Shown piece after piece: positions 1-6,743 of a DNA stretch of 64,000 bases. Source of the stretch: Reichenbachiella agarivorans (lineage in GTDB: Bacteria > Bacteroidota > Bacteroidia > Cytophagales > Cyclobacteriaceae); the NCBI RefSeq assembly GCF_025502585.1, contig NZ_CP106679.1, forward strand, positions 1,407,001 through 1,471,000, in the 5' to 3' direction. How positions within the stretch are numbered: position 1 is the first letter of the stretch; each line of letters starts with the position of its first letter. The translations under genes and the position numbers were made by a program. Under the pieces are notes generated by a model that made no database searches, had not been told where the DNA came from, and worked only from the letters and a program-made list of their open reading frames with translations.

Positions 1-1
1 C

Positions 2-1471
2 GTCAGTACAGGCACCAAGTTCTTTATGGTAGGCCTACCAGACTCTGCAGTCAAAGAAAGTGAACACAGAGTAGAATCTGCGCTCAAACACAACGGCTAC
101 CATATGCCGAGACAAAAAGTCATCATCAACCTCGCACCAGCAGACATCAAAAAAGAAGGCTCCGCCTACGACCTACCCATTGCCATAGGTATCCTAGCAG
201 CATCTGGTCAAATGGATGTCCCAACCCTAGATCAATACCTCATCATGGGCGAACTTGCTCTCGATGGCTCACTCAGACCGATCAAAGGGGCACTACCCAT
301 AGCTATCGAAGGCAGGAACAAGGGTTTCAAAGGAATCATCTTGCCCAAAGAAAACGCCTCCGAAGCTGCAATAGTCGATAGATTAGAGGTGTTTGGAGTT
401 TCTAGCCTTCAAGAAGCCGTCAATCATTTGATTGGGAAAACCACCATCATTCCACTAGAATACGATACCCGTGATATGTTTCAAACACATATCAATGAAT
501 ACGAAGCAGATTTTGCCAATGTACAAGGTCAGGAAAACATCAAGCGCTCACTGGAAATCGCAGCAGCAGGTGGACACAACGTAATCATGATTGGCCCTCC
601 GGGCGCTGGCAAAACCATGCTTGCCAAAAGACTGCCATCGATTCTCCCTCCACTCACACTCCAAGAATCATTGGAAACCACCAAAATTCATTCAGTAGCA
701 GGCAATCTCAACTCCAACTCTTCTTTGATTGCCACGCGACCATTCAGGTCTCCGCATCACACAATTAGTGATGTGGCCCTGGTAGGTGGAGGAGGTATTC
801 CACAACCAGGTGAAATCTCGCTCGCCAACAATGGTGTGCTTTTCTTGGATGAACTTCCTGAGTTCAAACGAACCGTTTTGGAGGTAATGAGACAACCATT
901 GGAAGAAAGAAAGGTTACTATCTCAAGAGCAAAAATATCAATAGAGTTTCCAGCAAACTTCATGTTGATCGCCAGCATGAACCCATGTCCCTGTGGCTAC
1001 TACAATCACCCCGAAAAAGAATGTGTTTGTGCGCCAGGAGTCGTTCAAAAATACTTGAACAAAGTCAGTGGACCCCTTCTTGATCGCATAGATTTGCATG
1101 TAGAAGTCACGCCTGTGTCTTTTGATCAACTGACCGAAGATAGAAAAACAGAAAGCTCTGATCAAATAAGAGAACGAGTAATCCAGGCAAGGAAAATTCA
1201 ATCCGAAAGGTTCAAAAACCATCCTGAGATTTTCAACAACGCCATGATGAATTCGCAAATGGTCAAGTCCATCTGCCAAATCAACCAAGCTGGCAAAGCC
1301 CTACTCAAGACCGCCATGGAAAAACTAGGCCTCTCTGCCAGAGCCTACGACCGCATCCTCAAAGTCTCCAGAACCATCGCCGATCTGGCTGGCAAAGAAG
1401 ACATCCAAATCGAACACCTCGCAGAGGCCATCCAATACCGCAGCCTAGACAGAGACGGCTGGGCTAATTAA
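2..1471 (+). CDS. ComM/YifB family Mg-chelatase-like AAA+ ATPase, 5' truncated by window edge
   Basis: This is an AAA+ ATPase of the YifB/ComM family. Proteobacterial ComM is a helicase that promotes branch migration during natural transformation; the role in Bacteroidota is less certain. The reading frame is open from base 2, and the residues before the first ATG at 26 (VSTGTKFF) already match the family, so the true start lies outside the window. An N-terminal Lon-protease-like fold covers roughly the first 140 residues seen. The Walker A motif GPPGAGKT is near 593-616 and the Walker B LDELPEF near 847-867. The Cys-rich CPCGYYNHPEKECVC segment is near 985-1029. A Mg-chelatase C-terminal domain ends the protein. 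It appears intact at the 3' end. Family assignment is secure; the biological role is inferred. Confidence 0.95.
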   Translation, partial: VSTGTKFFMVGLPDSAVKESEHRVESALKHNGYHMPRQKVIINLAPADIKKEGSAYDLPIAIGILAASGQMDVPTLDQYLIMGELALDGSLRPIKGALPIAIEGRNKGFKGIILPKENASEAAIVDRLEVFGVSSLQEAVNHLIGKTTIIPLEYDTRDMFQTHINEYEADFANVQGQENIKRSLEIAAAGGHNVIMIGPPGAGKTMLAKRLPSILPPLTLQESLETTKIHSVAGNLNSNSSLIATRPFRSPHHTISDVALVGGGGIPQPGEISLANNGVLFLDELPEFKRTVLEVMRQPLEERKVTISRAKISIEFPANFMLIASMNPCPCGYYNHPEKECVCAPGVVQKYLNKVSGPLLDRIDLHVEVTPVSFDQLTEDRKTESSDQIRERVIQARKIQSERFKNHPEIFNNAMMNSQMVKSICQINQAGKALLKTAMEKLGLSARAYDRILKVSRTIADLAGKEDIQIEHLAEAIQYRSLDRDGWAN

Positions 1472-1550
1472 TCCTCCAATAGTAACCAACCTTAAAAAGC
1501 ACAAGTTTTGATTCGTCACACTCTATTTTCCCCCAACCATGACACCCAAA

Positions 1551-1652
1551 GGCAGTTTCGTGAGTCGGTCGGGTGACTATGTTTATAGTAGCGCAAGACA
1601 CTATGGAGGTAATGGAAGTGGAGCTACTATGAAGGCATTGCAAATGCCATAA
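1551..1652 (+). pseudogene. Remnant of the C-terminus of a RAYT (REP-associated Y1 transposase)
   Basis: A short open stretch ending in TAA at 1650 reads SRSGDYVYSSARHYGG near 1563-1610. This resembles the conserved DYxYSSAxNY tail of IS200/RAYT-type transposases of Bacteroidota. No HUH or catalytic tyrosine region is present upstream, so only the tail survives. A REP-like hairpin follows seven bases downstream, which is the normal place for one. A second, more decayed copy of the tail and hairpin lies at 3607-3740 in the same orientation. The assignment is by motif recognition and was not tested by a search. Confidence 0.55.
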
Positions 1653-1658
1653 AGATGT

Positions 1659-1680
1659 GGTCGCATTCGGAAATGCGACC
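1659..1680. repeat. REP-like hairpin after RAYT remnant
   Basis: GGTCGCATT and AATGCGACC form a perfect 9-bp stem around a 4-base loop (CGGA), followed by GAGCGG. The hairpin at 3722-3740 has a related stem and is followed by TAGCGG. Its position just 3' of a RAYT-like tail fits a REP element. It has no T-tract, so an intrinsic terminator is less likely. Confidence 0.6.
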
Positions 1681-1683
1681 GAG

Positions 1684-2010
1684 CGGATCGAGGCGTGCAA
1701 TATGCTGCGTATGCTTTTTCTGATCATCTCAAGCGACAAGGAGTCAAGCAGAGCATGAGCAGAAAAGGGAACTGTTGGGACAATGCTGTTGCTGAAGGCT
1801 TTTTCAAAATACTCAAGTCTGAAATGGTTAGGCATGTCAATTACCACAGCATACTTCAAGCTAAAACTCAAATATTTGAATTCATTGAAGTTTGGTACAA
1901 TAGAAAAAGGAAACATGCCTATCTAGGCTATAAAACACCCGATGAATTTGGGAAAGATAATTATTCAAAATGCGCTTAACTATTTGTCCACTTTTTTGTT
2001 GCAAGTCCAA
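1684..2010 (+). mobile_element. IS3-family insertion sequence fragment (3' end of orfB)
   Basis: The open frame through 1979 encodes the last ~98 residues of an IS3-type DDE integrase. It begins at the DRGVQYA motif and includes SMSRKGNCWDNAVAEGFF, with the catalytic Glu region, and the C-terminal YNRKRKHAYLGYKTP. The family motif normally reads HSDRGVQY; here the sequence changes at about 1684 to the flank of the REP hairpin, so the front of orfB and all of orfA are missing. After the stop, TTGTCCACTTTTTTGTTGC to about 2010 looks like the right terminal repeat of this IS group. The left end was not found. The element is dead. Confidence 0.8.
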
Positions 2011-2080
2011 GTATCTAAGGCCTAAACACTAAGATCTAACTCATCACTTTGACTCCCTAGCCACATGCTCCTCAAAGTCT

Positions 2081-2277
2081 GCGCAGACTTGGCCTCAAAT
2101 CCGTGCAGACTTTACTTCAAATCTGCGCAGACTTTACCTCAAATCCGCGCAGACTTTCTCCCAAACCCGCGCAGATTTTTTCTAGAACCGCGCAGACTTT
2201 GTCCCAAACCCGCGCAGACTTTCTCTCAAACCTAGGCAGACTTTCGAACAAACAACAGCAGACTTTCACACAAACGA
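2081..2277. repeat. 22-bp tandem repeat array, nine units
   Basis: Units begin at 2081, 2103, 2125, 2147, 2169, 2190, 2212, 2234 and 2256. The consensus is GCGCAGACTTTaCCTCAAAT plus two bases, and one unit has lost a base. The last two units are degenerate (GGCAGACTTTC and AGCAGACTTTC). A partial unit precedes 2081. The reverse complement of the core, CTGCGCGGGTTTT, occurs at 2299-2311. Units are contiguous with no unique spacers, so this is not CRISPR. A period of 22 is not a multiple of three, and the frames running through it look like artefacts. At about two helical turns, the core motif recurs on one face of the DNA. Its function is unknown. Confidence 0.9.
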
Positions 2278-2415
2278 CACTACGTTTTGGAGTAAATCTG
2301 CGCGGGTTTTTGGAGACAAGTAAAATGGCCTTTGAAATGGGTATAGGGGTAGTTTGGGATAGTTACTATTCACCACAAGAATGAACCTACTTTTTGGTTC
2401 CGTTAGCCTAGATCG

Positions 2416-2457
2416 CTTGTCACGCTGAGGTTCTCTCCTTGTCACTCTGAGGTTCTC
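2416..2457. repeat. Pair of direct repeats, 22-bp offset
   Basis: CTTGTCACGCTGAGGTTCTC at 2416-2435 recurs at 2438-2457 with one change (CTTGTCACTCTGAGGTTCTC), followed by GAAG. Sequences of the type GTCACTCTGAG...CTCGAAG resemble dispersed intergenic repeats common in Bacteroidota chromosomes. That resemblance is from memory and has not been searched. Confidence 0.6.
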
Positions 2458-2636
2458 GAAGAGTAGACAAGCAGTACCGAAGCATCAGCACTACCTGCCT
2501 ATGGTTCGAGTTTATCCACCAAGGCGTGTACCTCACTATGACAGGGGGAGACTAGAGGAAGAGGGTACACAACTGCAGCCCCTATCTTACTTTCCTCTAC
2601 CCTTTAGTATTTGCTCAGAACTGCGTAATATTAAGC

Positions 2637-3554
2637 ATGCGAAAAATCATCTACCAGCTCGTCTTCATGGCAATCGTGTTTCAGACGCAGGCACAGTCGA
2701 TTACCAAGTCCCTAGATCAATACATGGCCCAGGTCAAAGGTGGCTCCTACGACCCCATCCCCAGCAAAATATTGAATACCAAAGATGTTGCTTCCTTGCT
2801 GACCGAACTGAACCAATACCAGCAGGATACCATCCCGAAGATCAGAGCTAAGGCCTATGCGATTGCCAAGTCTGTTGGTCAACAGAGTAATCAGGCATCC
2901 ATACGATCGCAAGCAGTGAGTGTGTTGACCCAAGGATTGCAGGACAAAGACAGCGGAATCATCGATGCAGTGATGGAGGGCTTGTCTGGATTTTTGCTAG
3001 AGGATTTTGCAGCACGAGACAAAGAGAGGATTGGGCAGTACATAGATACGGCTGCCATTCATCTCGATATGGCACTGAAGCTGGCAGGATGGCTTCAGCT
3101 GACCCAATTCAGAATCCCGATCGATCAAATCATCCAATCCGATGCTTCATTTACCGACAAATGGGCGGCTAGACTGGCACTGTGCAGGATGGGTGATCAA
3201 GCATCTACGGGCTATTTGTTGCTCAAACTGAGTCGTGCACCTATCGATGATGATTTCGTCTATGATTTTGTGCCAGGCTTGGTGTACACACGCAATCCAG
3301 AGATTTTTGCGTATTTGGAAACAATCATTCAAAGCGACCAAGCAAATTGTATGTCTGCCGACCCAGACTCTAGCCAGAAGATACTCTGCGGCTATCGGGT
3401 AATGGAGTATATCGCGCCTGTGATTGTAGATTTTCCATTGCCCGTAGATGAATTTGGGGAGTTGATGGTCGCAGATTATGAGCAAGCGCTGCAGGAGGTT
3501 CGAGTTTGGCTGGATCAGCATGAAACCTATGAGATCCAAAAGGAAGGATTTTAG
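2637..3554 (+). CDS. Secreted protein with HEAT-like helical repeats, unknown function
   Basis: This 305-residue protein starts with a likely Sec signal peptide (MRKIIYQLVFMAIVFQTQAQ, cleavage after TQAQ). The mature part is predominantly helical and contains segments such as IRSQAVSVLTQGLQDKDSGI that look like HEAT repeats. No catalytic motif was recognised. It stands alone between two RAYT/REP scars and has no operon partner. A longer frame starting at 2501 in another phase is a shadow. Without a homology search I can say only that it is probably periplasmic. Confidence 0.75.
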   Translation: MRKIIYQLVFMAIVFQTQAQSITKSLDQYMAQVKGGSYDPIPSKILNTKDVASLLTELNQYQQDTIPKIRAKAYAIAKSVGQQSNQASIRSQAVSVLTQGLQDKDSGIIDAVMEGLSGFLLEDFAARDKERIGQYIDTAAIHLDMALKLAGWLQLTQFRIPIDQIIQSDASFTDKWAARLALCRMGDQASTGYLLLKLSRAPIDDDFVYDFVPGLVYTRNPEIFAYLETIIQSDQANCMSADPDSSQKILCGYRVMEYIAPVIVDFPLPVDEFGELMVADYEQALQEVRVWLDQHETYEIQKEGF

Positions 3555-3606
3555 CATCGTCCAAATAGTCACATGTTGCGTCGAACCACCCTCTGGTCTT
3601 TGCAGA

Positions 3607-3720
3607 GGTACGACCGGAGAGATTGTGTCTATAGCAGTGCCAAGAATTATTGTGGGAAATGAGTGTAATGAATGTGGATTTACAGTAGTATTACTGGCAT
3701 TACAAATGGCCAAAAGATTA
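3607..3720 (+). pseudogene. Second decayed RAYT transposase C-terminal remnant
   Basis: RDCVYSSAKNYCGK is readable near 3619-3660 and is followed by several in-frame stops. It parallels GDYVYSSARHYGG in the remnant at 1551. The DNA leading into the hairpin is also alike: GGCATTACAAATGGCC-AAAAGAT here, AGGCATTGCAAATGCCATAAAGAT at the first scar. This copy is more degraded. The two scars lie about 2.06 kb apart in direct orientation and bracket the tandem array and the gene at 2637. Confidence 0.5.
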
Positions 3721-3721
3721 A

Positions 3722-3740
3722 GTCGCAATGCAATTGCGAC
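3722..3740. repeat. REP-like hairpin after second RAYT remnant
   Basis: GTCGCAAT and ATTGCGAC form a perfect 8-bp stem with a 3-base loop, followed by CTAGCGG. It matches the hairpin at 1659-1680 in position and in the GTCGCA stem core, though the inner stem has diverged. Confidence 0.6.
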
Positions 3741-4142
3741 CTAGCGGAATCATTGACCTCACCAACTTGTCTTTGAATGCTGGGTTTGTAGTCACTACTC
3801 GAAGCATAAAATTTAATCCTAAAAATAATACCCAAATTGATCTAGGATCAAAAGGGTCTCTGATCAAAAAGGCCATGAAATCTAGTCTAAAGAAAATCAA
3901 CAAATATGCTGTCAACCCATAGAAGGTAATGTTGGTATAGGATAAAATCAATTGTCAGAGAAACAAAGAAAATCACTCATACTTTTTTATTTCCATTCTC
4001 GTTAATAAAACATGCTAAACGAAAATCAAGATTTGCGCGTAAAACTTGTGGATAATTTATCAATTAGGTGATGTCATTCATTTTACTTTTTAAATCCCTT
4101 GAAGTAGATTAGCGAAACTGTTATAGAAATAATACCAATACT
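3741..4142. other. Intergenic stretch without a supported gene
   Basis: About 400 bases separate the second REP-like hairpin from the DksA-like gene. Short frames on both strands (for example 3728-3922 plus, 3718-3951 minus) run through the hairpin and have no recognisable protein features. The first 90 bases may be RAYT-associated flank. The last part is AT-rich and probably carries the promoter of the gene at 4143, but I see no clear TAnnTTTG box. Confidence 0.6.
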
Positions 4143-4529
4143 ATGAGCAACGGAGAGAAAACCAGGTATTCGGCTAGCGAATTGCAAGAATTTGAAGAGC
4201 TGATCAATGGAAAATTAGAGAAGGCTTGGAACGAGTTGAATTACATCAAACAATCCTTGACCAAAAGCAAAGACTCAGGAACAGACAGTACGTTTGGCAA
4301 TGTGAAAACACTAGAAGATGGTGCCGATACAGCCGAAAAAGAAAGCTTGAACCAATTGGCAGCTAGACAGCAAAAGTTTATCACCAATTTGGAAAATGCC
4401 TTGATTAGAATCAAAAATGGTACATATGGTATCTGCAAAGAAAGTGGCAAACTGATCAGCAAAGAAAGACTCAGAGCTGTGCCGCACACTACATTATCTA
4501 TTGATTCTAAGCTGAAGCAAAACAGCTAA
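4143..4529 (+). CDS. DksA/TraR-family regulator lacking the zinc-finger cysteines
   Basis: This 128-residue protein is largely coiled-coil. DksA proteins insert a coiled coil into the secondary channel of RNA polymerase and act with ppGpp. The C-terminal segment NGTYGICKESGKLISKERLR aligns with the family zinc finger, but only one of the four ligand cysteines is present: the partner positions read ESGK and HTTLSIDSK. Cysteine-poor forms like this are, to my knowledge, common in Bacteroidota, so the loss is probably ancestral. The stop TAA at 4527 is one base before the TTG start of scpB, which suggests co-transcription and translational coupling. Confidence 0.88.
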   Translation: MSNGEKTRYSASELQEFEELINGKLEKAWNELNYIKQSLTKSKDSGTDSTFGNVKTLEDGADTAEKESLNQLAARQQKFITNLENALIRIKNGTYGICKESGKLISKERLRAVPHTTLSIDSKLKQNS

Positions 4530-4530
4530 T

Positions 4531-5091
4531 TTGGACTTTTTGTCAAACCATATTGAGGCGCTGATATTTTGTGCACCAAAGCCTATCGCAGAAAGAGAAC
4601 TACAGGAGTGTCTTTCTGAGATGTTTGAGGCAGAAATACCCCTCAAGGATATAGAAGAGGCTATCGCCTCCTTGCAGCAAAAGTATGCCTCAGAGCAATA
4701 CTCCTTTGAGCCTGTAAATAGCGGAGGAGGTTACCAATTCTTGACCAAACCAGCTTACCAAGTCAGCATAGGGATACTACTCAAGCAACAATCCAAAAAG
4801 CGTCTGTCCAATTCTGCCCTTGAGACACTTGCCATCATCGCTTACAAACAACCTGTCACCAAAGGCGAACTCGAACAAATCCGTGGAGTCAACTGTGACT
4901 ACTCTGTGCAAAAACTCTTGGAGAAGGAGTTGATAGAAATCAAAGGAAAATCTGAGGCCGTCGGTCGCCCTATCATCTATGGCACGAGTCAAAACTTCAC
5001 AGACTACTTCGGTATCAACAGCATCAGCGAACTCCCAACCCTCAAAGATTTCGAACAACGAGACAACGAAATCGGAGATACGCAGGAATAG
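4531..5091 (+). CDS. scpB: Segregation and condensation protein B
   Basis: ScpB is the kite subunit of the SMC-ScpA-ScpB condensin that helps chromosome segregation. The 186-residue protein has the paired winged-helix architecture, with the conserved LETLAIIAYKQPVTKGELEQ near residues 97-116 and RGVNCDYSVQKLL after it. The start is taken as TTG at 4531: an in-frame stop lies at 4513, no ATG intervenes, and the next ATG falls inside the first domain. MDFLSNHIEALIFCA matches the usual N-terminus. The gene follows the DksA-like stop by one base. scpA is not in the window. The tail is rich in acidic residues. Confidence 0.93.
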   Translation: MDFLSNHIEALIFCAPKPIAERELQECLSEMFEAEIPLKDIEEAIASLQQKYASEQYSFEPVNSGGGYQFLTKPAYQVSIGILLKQQSKKRLSNSALETLAIIAYKQPVTKGELEQIRGVNCDYSVQKLLEKELIEIKGKSEAVGRPIIYGTSQNFTDYFGINSISELPTLKDFEQRDNEIGDTQE

Positions 5092-5160
5092 TGTTGAGAA
5101 GCTGGCATTGTGATGCTCCATCCTCACTTTGGTCTATCATGACTAAAAACCTGTTGACTG

Positions 5161-5196
5161 TTGACTGTCAACCGTGAACTATATTGTCTAGCTTTG
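5161..5196 (+). promoter_or_regulatory. Candidate promoter of the pseudouridine synthase gene
   Basis: TAGCTTTG at 5189-5196 matches the Bacteroidota -7 box TAnnTTTG and lies 17 bases before the ATG at 5214. TTG at 5161 could be the -33 element, but the 25-base spacer is long. A small inverted repeat (GTTGAC at 5153, GTCAAC at 5167) overlaps it. Confidence 0.5.
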
Positions 5197-5213
5197 TAGG
5201 ATAAATTCTGATC

Positions 5214-5978
5214 ATGGAAAGAAAACAGCGACTTCAAAAAACTACTACTCCCAAAAAGCTTTCGATTGATTTTCCCGTAAGGATCAACAAATACATCTCC
5301 AATGCAGGTATTTGCTCACGCCGTGATGCAGACAAGCTTATTCAGGAGGGAAAGATTCAGATCAACGGCAAAGTAGCAACCGAACTAGGTCAGAAAGTCG
5401 AACAAAACGATGAAGTCAGATACAATGGCAAGGTCATCAGTCCTCAGAACTACGTCTATGTATTGCTCAACAAACCAAAGGATTTCATTAGTACGATGGA
5501 AGATCCTGAGGATAGAAAAACCGTCATGGACATTGTGAAAGGTGCTTGTGATGAGAGAATTTACCCTGTTGGCAGATTGGATAGAAATACCACAGGTTTG
5601 CTGCTATTGACCAATGATGGCCAGCTGTCTCAAAAACTGACTCATCCATCCTATAAAATCAAGAAAATCTACCACGTTGAGTTAGACAAACCACTGACTG
5701 CTAATCACTTAGAAGATATTGCTGCAGGATTCAGTTTGGATGATGGTCCTGTCACGGTAAGCGAAATAGCCATCCTAGATGAGACCAAAAAGAATATAGG
5801 CATTCAAATCCACATCGGTAGAAACAGAATCGTAAGACGCATCTTCGAAAACTTTGGCTATGAGGTCGTCAAACTAGACCGCACCATGTATGGCTCCTTG
5901 ACCAAAAAAGATTTGCCAAGAGGCAAATGGAGATTTTTGACGGACAAGGAACTCAACTTGCTCAAAAACATGAGTTGA
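5214..5978 (+). CDS. rluB: RsuA/RluB-family rRNA pseudouridine synthase
   Basis: This 254-residue enzyme isomerises a uridine in rRNA, most likely in helix 80-93 of 23S rRNA if it is RluB-like. An S4 RNA-binding domain occupies about residues 22-80 (RINKYISNAGICSRRDADKL). The catalytic domain carries the family motif YPVGRLDRNTTGLLLLTNDG, whose first Asp in GRLD is the nucleophile. The basic GRNRIVRRIFENFGY motif follows. A lysine-rich N-terminal stretch of about 20 residues precedes S4. The exact target uridine (RluB, RluE or RluF type) cannot be read from the sequence. The gene converges on psd. Confidence 0.9.
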   Translation: MERKQRLQKTTTPKKLSIDFPVRINKYISNAGICSRRDADKLIQEGKIQINGKVATELGQKVEQNDEVRYNGKVISPQNYVYVLLNKPKDFISTMEDPEDRKTVMDIVKGACDERIYPVGRLDRNTTGLLLLTNDGQLSQKLTHPSYKIKKIYHVELDKPLTANHLEDIAAGFSLDDGPVTVSEIAILDETKKNIGIQIHIGRNRIVRRIFENFGYEVVKLDRTMYGSLTKKDLPRGKWRFLTDKELNLLKNMS

Positions 5979-5984
5979 TTGAGC

Positions 5985-6033
5985 GCCAAACGCTTTAAGT
6001 GAAGTACTATGTGTATTGTTTAAAGCGCTTGGC
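5985..6033. repeat. Inverted repeat between convergent genes
   Basis: GCCAAACGCTTTAA (from 5985) pairs with TTAAAGCGCTTGGC (to 6033), with one mismatch, around a loop of about 20 bases. There is no T-tract on either side. It sits between the convergent rluB-like and psd genes and may act as a two-way terminator or mRNA stabiliser. Confidence 0.6.
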
Positions 6034-6048
6034 ATAAAGTGCATTGCC

Positions 6049-6708
6049 TTATTTCAAGACGGCAAGAATCGTTTTACCACCCTTGGTTTTCTGCTCTAGC
6101 TCCACCTTGATCTCTGCGTCCAATGGCAAGAAGACATCTAATCTTGAGCCAAACTTGATGAAACCGTATTCCTGTCCTTGAGTCAATTGATCATTTTCTT
6201 TGTGGTACCACTTGATACGACGGGCTACTGCACCAGCAATCTGACGCACGAGGACTTCCACCCCAGCAGGGTTTTGGACGACCATCGTGGTTCGTTCGTT
6301 TTCTGTGCTGGACTTAGGATGCCATGCGACCAAATATTTACCTGCATGGTATTTAAAATACTTGACCAATCCGCCGACTGGGGTTCTGCACACGTGGACA
6401 TTGAGTGGCGACATAAATATCGAAATCTGCTTGCGCTCAGCATGGAAGTATTCATCTTCCATTGTATTCTCGATCACGACTACTTTGCCTTCGGCAGGTG
6501 CCAAGACGACCTTGTCATCGATCTCGATTGAGATGCTTGGACTCCTAAAAAACTGAAGTATCAATAAGTAAATAACCAAACTGGCAATGAGTACCAGTTG
6601 TTGGACGATTGCGAGTCCTGGCAAAAAATAGCTCACCATATAATTGATGGCAAATAGTACTGCGAGAAGTACAAATAGTAATTTTCTTCCTTCTTTGTGT
6701 ATAGTCAT
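6049..6708 (-). CDS. psd: Phosphatidylserine decarboxylase, short form
   Basis: The enzyme decarboxylates phosphatidylserine to phosphatidylethanolamine at the inner membrane. The 219-residue protein is the short, archaeal-like type common in Bacteroidota. Two hydrophobic segments lie near residues 8-50. The core contains APAEGKVVVIE, FMSPLNVHVCRTPVGG and the C-terminal KFGSRLDVFLP. The Gly-Ser in that last motif is the autocleavage site that creates the pyruvoyl group. The gene lies downstream of glutamate dehydrogenase on the same strand but is separated by that gene's terminator. cdsA is 1.4 kb upstream on the same strand, so two phospholipid genes are close but not contiguous. Confidence 0.93.
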   Translation of the reverse strand: MTIHKEGRKLLFVLLAVLFAINYMVSYFLPGLAIVQQLVLIASLVIYLLILQFFRSPSISIEIDDKVVLAPAEGKVVVIENTMEDEYFHAERKQISIFMSPLNVHVCRTPVGGLVKYFKYHAGKYLVAWHPKSSTENERTTMVVQNPAGVEVLVRQIAGAVARRIKWYHKENDQLTQGQEYGFIKFGSRLDVFLPLDAEIKVELEQKTKGGKTILAVLK

Positions 6709-6718
6709 CTCCTTGTCG

Positions 6719-6743
6719 TAAAAAAGGGTTCTTTTAGAACCCT
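6719..6743 (-). terminator. Intrinsic terminator of glutamate dehydrogenase, overlapping its stop
   Basis: On the minus strand AGGGTTCT-AAA-AGAACCCT forms an 8-bp stem with a 3-base loop, followed by a run of T (complement of 6720-6725). The stem includes the last codons and the TAA of the dehydrogenase gene (stop at 6734), so coding sequence and terminator are shared. Confidence 0.8.

Noticed and set aside
1464-1916. 150-residue minus-strand ORF over the RAYT and IS3 remnants
   Set aside because: Antisense to recognisable transposase residues and the REP hairpin.
2081-2277. Possible CRISPR array at the 22-bp repeats
   Set aside because: Units are contiguous with no unique spacers, and no cas genes are near.
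2103-2384. 93-residue ORF through the tandem array
   Set aside because: The period of 22 is not divisible by 3, and the residues are low-complexity translations of the repeat.
2501-2851. 116-residue plus-strand ORF upstream of and overlapping the helical-repeat gene
   Set aside because: Different phase from the real gene, with no domain or signal peptide.
3718-3951. 77-residue minus-strand ORF over the second hairpin
   Set aside because: It reads through the REP-like hairpin and flank; no independent protein features.
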